Origin: Nageia nagi
Taxonomy: Eukaryota > Pinophyta
Direction of reading: 5' to 3'
Length of the DNA stretch: 64,000 bases
Assembly: GCA_050084985.1 (NCBI GenBank)
Contig: JBITNC010000001.1
Location: 154,380,001 to 154,444,000 of the forward strand
How positions within the stretch are numbered: the first letter of the stretch is position 1; each line of letters begins with the position of its first letter. Under the pieces are notes generated by a model. That model was not told where the DNA came from and made no database searches. It saw only the letters and a list, made by a program, of their open reading frames with translations. A program made the translations under genes and the position numbers. Shown piece after piece: positions 1 through 12,059 of this stretch.

Positions 1-279
1 GCTTTAGAGCACATGCGTGTTTATCAGAGGAGGATAAAATGAGCTTTTGATAAAAGAGCTTTAATTCATGAATTCAAAATAGGTGATTTGCTCTTAAAAG
101 AAAATCAACAAACTTCACGACTAGAACGATAGCTTAGAGACAAGTTTGCTCCAAATTGGTTAGGACCGTACATCATTAAGAAAAAATTTGGTAAGGGAAC
201 TTATCATTTATCAGATTTAGAAGGAAATGAAGAGCATGAACCTATAAATATCATGCATCTCCGACCCTTCTATACATAA
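1..279 (+). pseudogene. Ty3/gypsy pol, C-terminal end of integrase (remnant)
   Basis: Frame 1 reads the typical tail of a gypsy integrase: a GDLLL motif, then WLGPYII about 30 residues later, a GTYHLSDLEG stretch, and the closing motif MHLRPFYT before a TAA at 277-279. In the family this region follows the DDE core and helps target and bind DNA. Two in-frame stops interrupt it (TGA at 40-42, TAG at 130-132), so it is dead. The rest of gag-pol lies left of the window. With the LTR at 6498-7110 it marks the 3' half of one + strand element of the Tat/Athila type. Confidence 0.85.
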
Positions 280-385
280 AAAGGGAAAAGTGTATATTAG
301 TTTTCCTTAGTTTTATTTTATTATTAAAACAATAAATAAATAAAAATATTAATATTTGTCAAATGTTAATGATTAAAATAGAAAT

Positions 386-1594
386 ATGAATCTGGCAAAG
401 GAATCTACTGAAGGTAGCTTCATGCAACCACAAGTATGATTTACACCGCCCAGATATCCAGGTGACTTCGCATTAACATATTTGAAACATAACTTTGATA
501 TGGATCTCTTGAATGATTTATTGTTGATTATTGATGAGCAATATGAAAGAACGTGTAATATGTTTCATGGTAGGAATACTGGTTGGGAAGTCACTTTCTT
601 TGGATATGAAGCCTGTATTAATTTAGGCCCACAAATTTATTTCGCACATATGGAACGAATATCACATGAAATAATGGCCTTTTGTCTATAATGACCTTAT
701 GGAGGCCAAGTATCAACATAAGGTGTCAATTAACGAAGCCTTCACTCCTTTTAGCTAGGATGAACTGCGTTGAACAATTAACTAAAAACCTGGAATGGAT
801 GGATGAACTTTTACCTTATTTACCTCATAAAAGGGTGACTTATGACTTTTCAAATGCTTTTGTGGCCTTCCCTCCTAGAACATCATTACAACATTATAGG
901 CAAATCAACTGATTCTCTCGCACACAAATGCGACCCATAATTAGGAAATGAAGGTTGGAAGAAAGATGAGCTTACCGTATTGCTAAACTTACAACGATAA
1001 ATCAGATAAAGACTAGAAAGGAGATTATCAAAAAATTATCAAAAGGACATAGACTACAGAATAATGGAAATTATCTTCCTGGGTTCGAAAATAGGTATGA
1101 CAAAGATCTGTTTATGAAAGTCATTCGTAACGTTCCTACTTCTTTATATTCAAACATCTTTTCCATGCCTATTGAAATTCAACAAAAATTGGCCTTGACA
1201 TTCTATGATATACGTGAATCTTACGGTTGAGAGGTCAAAATAAATAGATCTCAGGTTATTATTCGTATCAATGCATTTGAACTATGGTGCTCTCCTAAAT
1301 CAGAATACGATCTAATGATATATTTTTGTCTCCTGTGGCCCATAGAAAAGCCTAAGATCATAATTGATTGTACTTACAACCAGACTTTAAGATATCGAGA
1401 ATGAATCATCTTAATCGCCCAAACCATGACTTCCAAACACTTAGACTATTGTGTTCCTGAAATTTGTCATAATCAAGTGATATTAGATTTTAGTTTTTTG
1501 TTTAGCTCAACATATTGCTCATTTAATCCTTCGACGGTTCAGACTCGATTTGAATGCGTCCTGAATAGGTTCCTGAGAAAAACTATAAAACCCT

Positions 1595-1596
<2 letters not shown>
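386..1596 (+). pseudogene. Extra ORF downstream of gypsy pol, unrecognised protein (decayed)
   Basis: A coding-like stretch of about 400 codons starts at ATG 386, 107 bases after the pol stop, and ends at TAA 1594-1596. It opens in frame 2 (TPPRYPGDFALTYLKH), passes through frame 3 near 690-760 and continues in frame 1 (EWMDELLPYLPHKR, later LPGFENRYDKDLF). Apart from a TAG at 756-758, the internal stops are TGA (437, 910, 949, 967, 1228, 1402), each explained by CGA to TGA. No family is recognised and no zinc finger, DDE or membrane segment is visible. Its place between pol and the 3' LTR matches the additional ORFs known in plant Tat/Athila-type elements. Function unknown. Confidence 0.55.

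Positions 1597-1597
<1 letters not shown>

Positions 1598-1632
<35 letters not shown>
1598..1632. repeat. (TA)n microsatellite
   Basis: Uninterrupted TA dinucleotides directly after the stop of the extra ORF. Confidence 0.95.
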
Positions 1633-1635
<3 letters not shown>

Positions 1636-2574
1636 TTATAAAATCCTAAAAATTTGAAAAATATAAAATACATAAAAATTATAAAATTATAAAATCTACC
1701 TAGATGGAAACATCTAGAGGTTACTTGGCAATAGGGTGCCCTGCCCTTGTATGATGTGAGTATATGTTGTATGTCATTATAAAAGTGGTTATCCCATAAA
1801 TGTGTAATGTGTGAAAAGGTCATTTTAGAATAATCTTCTTGTTATCACCACATTCACTTTGTCTTTTCTTTCATAAAGAGATGATATACCATAGATGATA
1901 GAAAAACATAAAGTTTGTGTTTGAGAGAAAATCCATAAACTCCAAACACTTATAACATTAAAAAATTTGAAGAGAATTTGAATGAAATCATTCTAAGAGA
2001 CATTAAGAGTGAAAGTTATGTGTCTATCCTATTATTCGCTCCATCTCGAACCCAAGAATCATTTGATAGTACAAAAAAAAAATAGAGAAAAAGAGAGAAG
2101 AAAGAGAAAAGAGATGACAAAAAAAGAGAGAAAGAGTGCTACAAAGATCCATGGGTTATATCAAGATTGAGGGGTTAATCCTCATCGGGGCTATGGAATC
2201 CTATCTGGCAATGGGGCATACCTTACGAGTGGCGATATGTCCATTTTGGTTAGCGACCTTCTTTCCTATGGACCTCTATACATTTCATATGGATAGACTA
2301 GCTTATTAATGTCTCTAGGATATTTCATCTCAAATGATCTAAGAAGGGAAATGAACCTCATTGCACACACTAGAATTTTTAGATTCTCTTATCAACATAT
2401 AACAATATTGTTTGATGTCATCTTAGGTTATTAGATCTGGAAATAAAGAAAGATAAGGTAGATGTTGTAATAACTTGGTCGTTAAGCTAAAATCACCTAA
2501 TCTGTTGCCATAAGTTGCATATTATTTGTGTCTATAACCACTTGTGTTGTTTTGTTAAATCATTCAAGATTATC
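1633..2574. other. Non-coding internal region of the gypsy element
   Basis: No coding potential is recognised. The stretch holds a purine-rich (GA/AAAG) segment at about 2070-2140 and otherwise ordinary AT-rich sequence between the extra ORF and the tandem repeat that follows. Confidence 0.5.
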
Positions 2575-2864
2575 ATTACCTTTGAACATTATTAAAATTG
2601 CTTTTCTTTGGAAAGGATAAGAATGATTATTTATTGTTCCCCTGACCAAGATAAAGTTAATGTTCATATGCATCCATTAAGTCACTAGTGTGTCATGTCA
2701 ATTCATTTTACTATTATCCATTACCTTTGAACATTATTAAAATTGCTTTTCTTTGGGAAGGATAAGAATGATTATTTATTGTTCCCCTGACCAAGATAAA
2801 GTTAATGTTCATATGTACCCATAAGTCATTAGTTTGTCATGTCATTATGTCTATTGTAAAATTG
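2575..2864. repeat. 145-bp tandem duplication (two copies)
   Basis: The segment starting ATTACCTTTGAACATT at 2575 recurs at 2720. The copies are nearly identical for about 120 bp (for example GGAAAGG versus GGGAAGG) and diverge toward the end of the second copy. The repeat sits in the non-coding part of the left gypsy element. Confidence 0.9.
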
Positions 2865-3035
2865 CCAAGTGCGGAAAATGATGCATCTGATTCCGTGAAA
2901 ATATAATAAAATCATGTCCTTAAATAACTTATCTTAGATTCATTTATTCACTCATACCTATTATTAAGCTACTTTTGAGGATTGATAACATCATCAAATT
3001 AATTTGTTGATATATAAAAAGATAGCCTCAAAATT

Positions 3036-3260
3036 ATACATCATACACTCTATAGTCAAAATCATACATCATACATTTTGAGATTACATCTATCATTAAC
3101 ATCCATTCATCATCAAATAATTAAAATATGATTATGAGCTACCTAACATCACATCATACCCATCCACATATAAAATGAAAGTCATCATAACATCATGTAT
3201 CATATAATGAATATTAAAGGTCCACCTATACATCATAACAGTCTAGCAAATGGTCATCCT
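3036..3260. repeat. CATCATA-rich low-complexity tract
   Basis: Irregular repetition of ATCATACATCATAC and related CATCAT words, without a fixed unit. It lies just beyond the 3' end of the antisense PMD gene. Confidence 0.6.
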
Positions 3261-3332
3261 AACATCATCATCAAATAAAACTACATGGGTACAATAAGCA
3301 TATAGAAAGATAACATCACAAAAAGAATATCC

Positions 3333-5734
3333 TCATGGACTACCCCAACCACTTCCTGGTCTGCTAGGACTGCTAGGTCATCTCTACCATCTATCAGTAT
3401 CTCTGATGCTCTGACATGTAGGAGTAGTACCTACAGACCCTATAAGACTACCCGGATGCTGAGCCTCTCATAACTTGACTGAATTGATAGCCCCTAAGGG
3501 AGATGCCCAAGGTGTACCACTCCTACTAGAAAGAACTCGAGATCACTGGGTCCTACTAGGTGATCCAACTGTGCCCCGTACATTGCTACCTACCTGATAA
3601 GTTGAGATGTCTATAGGTATATAACTATCTGGAGGTATAGGATACTGAGCCCTTGGAGTAAAAGCTGGAACACCTATCAGCCATGACTGTACTATACTAC
3701 TATAAAAATCTTGCTACTGATAAATACCATAGCGAACAATTGAAGGTTCACCCCTAGAAGCTGATGCTGCACCAAATTGATGACCCTGATCTCCCTGTAG
3801 AGAAGAACGGGCCTCATCTCTCTCATGTCTATATCTATCTCGCTTAGCTCTGTATCTGTACATGCATGAGTGTGCTTGTGCTAACTGGTGTCTTAGCTCA
3901 TAAATGTCTCCTAGCAAAGTATCAATGCTAGGTACCTGAGTAGTAGGAGCCTCCTCGACTCCACGCATACCCTCTAGGGTAGCTCTCTCCTCACCAACAC
4001 CTGTAGGCTCCTCCTCAGGAACTAACTCCTTAGGAGCATCCACCATGACCTCCTCACCAGCAACCTCAACTCCTGCAGCTATCACTCCTATAGGCTCCTC
4101 ACCTACCTCTCCCTCTACTGTTGCTACACCTGGCTCATTAGCAACATCGATGCATCGATGTACGCATCGACTCCCTATACCATCATCTCCCTCCTCCCAC
4201 CAGGCTCTGAAAGCCCCAAACACTCCTACATCATCCTCTCCAATGTCATCCTCTAATGGTCTCTCCTCCTGAGCAGGATCAAGCTTTGCATAAACTAGTG
4301 GCTGTACACCCTCAGCTGGAATAGTACCCTCCCTTTGGTACGACATTGTTGGGGTAGGCACATCCTGAATCAAACTGAACTAATGATGCACCCACTCAAA
4401 ATGAAAGTACTCTAGAAAATCTACCCTACAACCACTCAGAACATGTGGCTACCAGATGCCAATAAGCTCAGCTGTGAGCTCTCTCCATACAGGATATGAG
4501 CGGTAAGGTCTAAATCTCACTTGATTAGGAATCAAGTGACTAAGCATGTGATGGTAATAGTCCACATCTCAACAGACTCCATCTGATGGGTAGATATAAT
4601 AGTCCTCATGCCATCTAACTATATCGGCCACATAATCCGAGTGGCTATCAAATCTAGGCATTGATAATCCTAAAGGACGAGCCATAGTAATATGCTCATA
4701 GGCCCATGCCTGTAATGTAACAGTGATTGATAAGGAGGCCCTATGCCCCTACAAATAGAAGAATAACTCTTTGTAAATTTGGGCCAATAATGTGGGCACC
4801 CAAGCGTACATTATGCCATGTCATATCATATCAGTAATAATAGGCAACAACAACCATAGAAACCTCCGCTACCAGTATCAAGGAGAGCATAGCACTGAAT
4901 TAATCCCATCAAATATGAAAATTAGATCATCCTTTGCTAATCCTCTAGCCAATACTGATAATATCTGATGCCCCTTGAAATAATCTCGAAAATAATAGTG
5001 TCAACTCGATTAGCTCCATACAAATAAGAAATGGTAGGTAAAGCTCCTGCTCTATCAACTACAGGTAAAATCCTCCGTCCATGAATGGGGAGTCTATATA
5101 GTTTGTGTATATCCTCTACTGTAATAGTCATCTCCCCTATCAAAAAATGAAAGGTGCATGTAACTGCATCCCATCTATCTAATAATGTAGCTAACAGAGG
5201 ATAGTCCCAATGAATGCGACCCATGTATGGGCCCACTCCAAAACCAATAGACCTGAAAAAGGTATGATCGGTAGGATCTAGAAAATCTCTACCCTCCTAT
5301 AAAATTGAGGGATATCTGCCTCGAGGTTCAAAAACATCTTGAACCTGTATGATGTTAAAAGTTAGTTCAAAAAAAAAAGAAAAAGAAAAACTAGCATTTC
5401 ATAATGAAACATCGGTGTTTGTAATCCTCAACACTCAGTCATTGACATTTGATATTCAAATGATAATATTTCTGTTAACTGCTCAGCTCAGGTTGACGAC
5501 CATGGCAGAAACAAGAAAAATTTCATAAAAAAACATAAATAAAAGCCTAATCTACAAAATTTATCCTATACAAATGACCAAAATAGTTTTTTAATAACAT
5601 TCATGGTTGCAATTTTTAAATTAAATGGGTAAATTACAAACTATAAACAAAAAATAGAAAAGAAGGTTGGTATAAAACCCTACCTCTTCCTGAATAGGTC
5701 GAGAACATCTGGTGGGTTGTCTATGTGGAGGCAT
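3333..5734 (-). pseudogene. Plant mobile domain (PMD) protein gene, antisense inside a gypsy element
   Basis: Exon 1 (5734-5684) starts MPPHRQPTRCSRPIQEE and ends at a GTAGGG donor. A 339-bp intron (5683-5345) ends TACAG, and exon 2 resumes in phase 0. Exon 2 carries the PMD hallmarks HWDYPLLATLLDRWD, THFH-like TCTFHFLIGEMTITVED and LYRLPIHGRRI (about 5220-5080), then LAQIYKELFFYL and AWAYEHITMARP (about 4770-4680), and an acidic, coiled-coil-prone C-terminus (4373-3714) running in frame to TGA 3333-3335. PMD proteins of the MAIN/MAIL1 type are plant-specific nuclear factors, and PMD genes are also carried by Mutator-like elements and gypsy retrotransposons. This copy has stops at 5299-5297 and 4939-4937, several more further on, and at least one frameshift, so it is a pseudogene. 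It lies opposite to pol between the extra ORF and the polypurine tract. Confidence 0.8.
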
Positions 5735-5862
5735 GTTGAATATGATGAATATCAACGGCTAGAAATCGATGAATCAGCAATGATAAATAGCCCTGGTAGA
5801 TAATGAAAGGGATAGCTAAGAAACATATGAGAAAAGGACAACTTTTTTCTTTTTCAAAGATC

Positions 5863-6006
5863 GATGACCTGAATATGAACATTGGTGACTGTTATTAAAT
5901 GCCAATGACTTAAATACGAATGCCGGTGACTGTTATTAAACACCGATGACTTAAAGACGAACATCGGTGACTAAAACTAAACATCGATGACTGGAAGTAA
6001 AACACT
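5863..6006. repeat. Motif array, about 20.5-bp period (41-bp dimer), upstream of the PMD gene
   Basis: The core RRTGAC, in the form ATCGRTGACT, recurs at 5863, 5884, 5904, 5925, 5945, 5966 and 5986, with spacings 21, 20, 21, 20, 21, 20. The 41-bp dimer is best seen in the copies starting 5884, 5925 and 5966. The array lies 130-270 bp upstream of the PMD start codon (minus strand). Single related motifs occur in the PMD intron (5408-5420) and in the U3 part of the element LTR (6691-6764). A regulatory role is inference. Confidence 0.75.
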
Positions 6007-6483
6007 ACATTTGGAAATAACCCTAAAAACATTAAGTTTTTCTCAAAAAAAGCCTTAAATTGATCAAGAAAATCGAATAATGATAAAATGTGATGTATCT
6101 TTGTTACATGAGATCATCTTGAAACCCTATTGTCGGGACAAAAGACAACACCATCAAAACTCATATACTAAGGAAGGCTTATATGGTACATGTGCGCTTA
6201 GACACATAAAATGACATAACAAAAATGTCATGTAGCTGTCACACAAGCTCAACACATTGTCATACCAAAAACAGTTACTTCTAAGGTATATGCAAACTTG
6301 TTTTCAAAATTACATCAAATGCAAAAAGAACACACATGTTATCATAATTTGATAAAGTTTGATTCACCTAAGAAATTGAGTCAAAACTTACATTGTAAAA
6401 AGGTAACAATAAACAGTCAAGCAACAAAGCTTCCCATTCTATATTTTTGAAATCATTAATCGCATTTTTTGGTTGATAATTTC

Positions 6484-6497
6484 AAAAAGGGGCAAAA
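6484..6497 (+). promoter_or_regulatory. Polypurine tract of the left gypsy element
   Basis: AAAAAGGGGCAAAA directly abuts the LTR start TGTAGACACC. This is the plus-strand primer position expected just upstream of a 3' LTR and fixes the element orientation as +. Confidence 0.85.
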
Positions 6498-7110
6498 TGT
6501 AGACACCTAAAAATGTCCCCCGTTAACTAAGTAAACATTAGAATAATCATAACTTGGTGTGATAACATAAAATAGGTTTAGAAACCCTATTATTGGATAG
6601 CTCTCACGAAGTGTATGCAAAATGAATGGTCACATGACCCCCTTTTGATGAAATTTGACTTTTAGATGACCATTTTAATATAATTAACCAGTCACCGACA
6701 TTCCATATCAAACGCCGGTGTTTCTAGGCGATCGCCAGCATTCGACATACAAACGTCGATGACTCTGCAACAGTTGAGCAAAAATCAAAAAAGGAAGTTG
6801 AAGCACTTCGTATTCCATGATGAGGTGGATAGAGGAGGTCAGTTACAACTTATGGTGGCTCTTCACTTCCCCTTTCCGACCTTGAAATGTCTCACCTGAA
6901 AATCTATAAATACAAGCTAATACAAAGCAATATGGATGATCCAAATTGACCCCAATTGAACCTAATTTTGAAGTAGGGTAATGCTGCCAAAATATTATGA
7001 ACTCATTCCTTTTATTGTTTTATGCTAGTTTAATTTTAATACAATGTTACACATAGATGCTTTGATGTTATTGTCTCTTGCATGTGTGTAGGATTTACAG
7101 GTTGTCTACA
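6498..7110 (+). repeat. 3' LTR of the left gypsy element
   Basis: Begins TGTAGACA and ends TGTCTACA, a perfect 8-bp terminal inverted repeat, after a polypurine tract. Length is 613 bp. A TATAAATA box sits about 410 bp in. The 5-bp flanks do not match each other, as expected when the other LTR lies outside the window rather than this being a solo LTR. The U3 part carries the CGGTG/CGATGAC motifs seen in the PMD upstream array. Confidence 0.85.
6905..6912 (+). promoter_or_regulatory. TATA box in the LTR
   Basis: TATAAATA inside the LTR at the position expected for the U3 promoter, on the same strand as pol. Confidence 0.6.
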
Positions 7111-8639
7111 TCAAGAAAAGAAGCAAGCAACCCAAAAACAATGGAGATCTAATACTCTTATTTTGGCACATACATTTTAAAAGTCCCTTCTAAGGGCAAA
7201 TTGTAGTTTGAACTAAGATTGAATATCATTTTGCAATTACAACATGTTTATTTATGTTATATAATTTGAGGTTCAATGAAGATTGAAGAGTAATTTTTAT
7301 TTTATGTTATTCTATATTCCAGCTCAATTTTCATTGCAACAAATATAATCACATGAAAAGTGTCAAAAAAATACTATGATCCTCACATGGTACAATAATA
7401 ATAAAAGACCCTTCTTATTATCATCACAAAATATTAAATAATCAAATCCACCCTTCAATTAAACTTCAAAATTTTTAAATAAAATTTAAATATTAAACTA
7501 CACATTTCATCTCTAGTGGCTAAAGTATTAGAAGAGCACCTAGACTTGTGAATGGAAATATAATAAGAAAGAGAGTCCTTCCTTCACGGATATTAAGGAA
7601 AAGATTTGGGAAGAGGGGATGAGTGTGTATTTGTATTTTTTTTATAAAGGTTACTTAGGTATTTATAACAAAATATTGGTATAACCCTTCCAAAATGTTT
7701 AATATTTTTCCACCTTACCTTTTGTTCATGAGGGTTATGCAGGTTTTTTATTTTATGTTAGGATTTGATCAATTTTTTTTGTAAGTTACAAGATCTATAT
7801 AGTCCTTCCAAATTTATTTTGTACAACTCATGCAAGATAACAAAGTGTATGAAAATAGTCCATCAATTATTTTGCACACCTAATGCAAAATACCAAAATA
7901 GTCCCTCATCCTTTGATAAATTTATTTTCACCTAACCCTAGAAATTATTGCATGTAAAAATAAAATTCTTTAGCGAAAATTTAAATTTAAATATCTATAA
8001 TATTCCCTTGTAATATTAAAAAATAATCAATTAATTTTTTGAAACAATTTAGGAGTGCACAATAAGTACTTTAGTACATAATTTTACCTATGGAGGCCAT
8101 CATCTTGCAGGGTAAATTTTGTTAGTGCACTCATGAACATTGTTAAGGATCAAGTATCATGCACAATAATTATGAGATGCATCTATATGATTTATGAAGG
8201 TCCCTGTGGGCTATCAGCTAATCAATGCCAATCATTTCCTTACTCTTACTAATTTTTTCCCATAACCAACTCATATGTGGTTCCTTGGGGTCTCCAACCT
8301 AACTCCCAAACTGAGTCAACCTATGTCACAACAACCTCAAAGCCATAATCAAACTGACACAATTTTCATATAGCCATTCATTATTAGTCACCTTATAACA
8401 CAAATAGTTTCAATATAAGTGCATCTAGATAGGTTGTTATACAACAATAGTTGTATTTTAGAAATAGAGGTATAAAGTGCATAATTTAAGATTTCTCCTT
8501 TGGGTTCTCCATTATCATCATCGCCATAAAATTGAATGTTCTCTAGCCTTATGACTAGATTTTGCATTTCTTGGTTTTGGATCATTGTATTTCTCCTTAT
8601 AGTGTTATCATATATGATTTAACTTTATGGGTGATCCTT
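7111..8639. other. AT-rich stretch without recognisable genes
   Basis: No coding similarity or structural repeat is recognised. A 65-codon open frame on the minus strand (8388-8585) resembles nothing I know. The stretch separates the left gypsy element from the truncated copia element; the 3' LTR of that copia is not recognisable here. Confidence 0.4.
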
Positions 8640-11139
8640 CAACCATCTCTTGCCTTTGTTACCTTAATTCATCATCCTTACATTGGATGATCTTGGTGTA
8701 CTCACACTTGTTGGTGTTGTGGTGGAGCTAAATGGTCTTAGTGACCTTGGAACACTCACACTTTATAGTTATTCTTTATTTTTTTGAGTCACAACATGGC
8801 TGGGTTGTACTTTTGATGATGTTCTCTCCTCCAAACTCTCATTTACAACCACTTTTTGCTATAAATTTTTATTACAATACTCTCCCCCTTCATAAAAAAT
8901 GGTATCTCTAAACATAATTATCTTGTGGGTATTGTGATTATATTTATAAGCCTTTGAATTCTCAAAATATTCTATAAACACAAAAGCTTCATATATGGCA
9001 TCCAACTTCCTCCTCTTCTCATCATTTATATGCACATATGCAAGACAACCAAACACTCTCAAGTGTTGTAAATTTTGTTTTATTTCAAACTAAGCATAAT
9101 ATGAGGTAATTTTTATCAAAGCCTCTTGTTTGAGACTTATTCAAAATGTACACAATTGTTATTATTACTTCAACCCAATAAATATTGTACATTTTCTAGC
9201 TTTGCATCATGCTTCTAGCCATCTCAACCAATGTCCTATTTTTCCTTTCTACTACACCATTTTGTTGTGGAGTGTAGAGAGAGGTAAGGTGTATCCTAAT
9301 TCCATTCTCTTTACAAAATTGGAAGAATTCATTGCTATAATATTCTCTTCCTCTATCACTTCTCAAACACTTCACATTATACCCACTTTGCTTCTCAATA
9401 AAAGTTTTAAACTCCTTAAAATAATCAATTGCTTCATCCTTACTCTTGATTAAATAATCCTAACACATTCTAGTGAAATCATTAATGAAAGTGAAAAGTA
9501 AGAATATTTACCAAAATTTTGAGTTTACATAGGCTAACAAATGTTAGTATGAACCATTTGGAGAGGGTTTTTAGCTCTCCATGCTTCTTCCTTTGGAAAC
9601 TTTATCCTTTTTTGCTTTTCAAGTACACATCCTTCATATACATATTTACAATCCTCTACTTGTTCTAGCCCTCTCACCATTGATGGAAGAGTTTTCAAAC
9701 TCTAAAAATTCAAATTCCCAAGCCTCATATGCCAAAGTGTATTTTTATCTTCAATTCCCACAAATACAAATTATCCATCCTTCACAAGAAACTTTATTAG
9801 AAAGAGTTTATTTGCAGTCATGTGAATAGTAGTAATAAGCTTTATATCATAGTTTTTATCATAAATTTTACACATCTTATCCTCAAAAACCAATTTGTAG
9901 TTCTTTCTAGCATTTGGCCAATGCTCAATAAACTTTTTCTCAAATCTGGAGCATAATCAATGTCTTTTACCTTCATAGTTTCCTTCTTTATTGGAACTTG
10001 CATCCCTTATTTGTGAACAATATCCAAGCTCTTATCATATCCCAACTTCACACTTGACCTATAGGAGTAATCAATAGAGGAGAGTAGAGACTATTCACTA
10101 GCCATGTGATTTGTGCACCCACTATTCAAGAGCCAAGTCTCATCTTCAAGCTTTTGGGAGTTAAAATTGAAAGAAATAATTATTCTTCACCATATCCATG
10201 CTCTTTCTCTCCTTAGTCAGTTGATTTACCTTCATTTTCTTATTTCATCCTACACTCATGCTCAAAATGGATAAATTTATTGCAATAAAAACATTGCAAA
10301 TTCCTCTTATCTTTACATCTTCCTCCTCCTCTTTTGAAGCATCTCCCCCTTGATGCATATGTTGGTTCATTTTTTGTACTTTGTTCTCTTCCTCTTCCTC
10401 TTCCTCTTGTAAAAGAGTATATTCTTCCTCCTCTTCCAAATATTTCTCTTCCTTTTGAACCTCTACCATGTCCTCTTCCTTATCCTTCATTCTATTTAAT
10501 GGAAAATGCTTGCTCATCATTATTACTTACTATTGTTTTTGTTCTCTTCAAAACTCTCTCTTCATGTGATGTAAGAGAGCCAATTAAATGGTCAATTTAC
10601 ATGGTTGAGAGATCCTTTATTTCTTCATTAATGAGTGCAACATGATCATACCTCTTATTTAAGGTTCTCAAAACCTTCTTGATAACAATCTCCTTCTCTA
10701 TATTCTCTTCAAAAGTGGTCATTTTATTTACTTTGGTTTTCACTCTTACATAATAATCTCTATTAGCCTCCTCTTCTTGCTTTAAATTTTTAAACTTCCT
10801 TCTAAATGTTTGGAGTTTCACCTCTTTCACCTAAAGGCTCCCATAGTATTCTTCTCTCAATGTTTCCCATGCTTCTTGGGCTGAGACACAAGCTAAGATT
10901 TTGGTAAAAATGCTCTTGTCTAGAGCTTCTTGGATGAAGGAGAGTGCCATGGAATTTTGATTCTTTTTCTCCTTTGTATTTACACTCAAGGCACTCCAAT
11001 TAGTTGGATCATTGTAGCCAACCTCTATAATATCCTAGTATCTTATTCCCTTTAGGAGAGTCTTCATCTAGACACTCTAGTACTCGTAGTCACTCCCATC
11101 AAATTCTATAATGGGGATTGCATTTGAGTTACTTAACAT
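8640..11139 (-). pseudogene. Ty1/copia gag-protease-integrase, truncated before RT
   Basis: Reading the minus strand from ATG 11139, gag starts with the UBN2-type IPIIEFDGSDYEY motif and continues with NDPTNWSAL and the segment at 10830-10597. The CX2CX4HX4C zinc knuckle CFYCNKFIHFEHEC is at 10298-10252. The protease motif reads LLNSGCTNHM (about 10135-10100), with Asn where the catalytic Asp of DSG belongs. GAG-pre-integrase and integrase follow (VRGLEQVEDCKY, KCLRSDRGREYYSNEF, TPQQNGVVERKN, RVFGCLAYVHI) down to 8859, then a Ser/Thr/Pro-rich linker. No reverse transcriptase or RNase H follows, so the 3' half is missing. Several stops and frameshifts occur. Normally this polyprotein makes the virus-like particle and integrates the cDNA. 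Confidence 0.88.
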
Positions 11140-11185
11140 GTCTTCTCTTCCTGATAACTCATTAAACCCAATATATTCCAAAAAA

Positions 11186-11197
11186 GCTATGATACCA
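11186..11197 (-). promoter_or_regulatory. Primer binding site (initiator-Met tRNA) of the truncated copia
   Basis: On the minus strand TGGTATCATAGC differs at one base from the canonical iMet site TGGTATCAGAGC. It lies 46 bp upstream of the gag start and 2 bp from the presumed LTR end at 11200. Confidence 0.8.
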
Positions 11198-11199
11198 AA

Positions 11200-12059
11200 T
11201 GAAGTTAGTTAGTATAAATAATAAACTAAATTACACATGTAATTCAAATCTCAAAATAGTTCTACAACTCAAAGATAGAATGCATTCATCAATCGATGTT
11301 CATAGTTCACATAACACCATAAACTTGCATTTTGATTTTTGATAACACATTATAACAACAACAAAACCTTAATAAAAACTCTAAATACATTCTATATGTG
11401 ATGGGTGACCTATATAATTCACTTCATATTCCACTATAAGCAAAAATAAAGGAAAGATGCAGTATTTAATACCAATTGATAGGTCGATTGAATGAAGAAC
11501 TAACTGGTTAGCTAGTTACACAATCAATCTATAGAACATTGGTTCTTAGAGTGGACATGAAAGCTAAAATTATAAGCATACAATTTGATTTTTTGAGTAC
11601 AATTAAGTTTTGATAACTTCATGAAACTCTACAACACTTCCAATCCAAATAATAAGCCTACTTATATCATAGAGATAGATGGAACTCATAAATATAATAT
11701 CATAGATTATAATAACATACAAATTTGATAAATAAAATTTATAAAACCACTACCATAAAAACTAACTAAGAATATAAAGGAAGAATCTTTAGAAATCATC
11801 CATGAATAACTTGACCAACGATCTCTTCAAAAGAAATAATAGAACTAAAGAACCTCCATTTTTACATAGGTTAGAAGTACAACAAAGCTAAATCATAACT
11901 TTGAATTTGATTTTTTTTAAGAGATTTAGAATGCAAATATCTCCATACCACTCATTAAAACCATAAAAGACATTCCCATCTATACCAAAACTATCAAGAA
12001 ATTGTTCATTAGAAATCTAGGAAGGAAAAAGAAAGATCTTGCTTTGGTACAAGAAGTGG
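11200..12059 (-). repeat. 5' LTR of the truncated copia (outer edge unresolved) and flank
   Basis: The LTR must start at 11200 (TGAAGTTAG on the + strand), next to the primer binding site. Candidate outer ends with a matching ACTTCA occur near 11425 and 11610, but neither can be proven because the second LTR is not present. The remainder up to 12059 is AT-rich with no recognised gene. Confidence 0.45.

Noticed and set aside
4045-4272. Ser/Thr/Pro-rich 75-codon ORF on the + strand
   Set aside because: It is the complement of the acidic C-terminal region of the antisense PMD gene.
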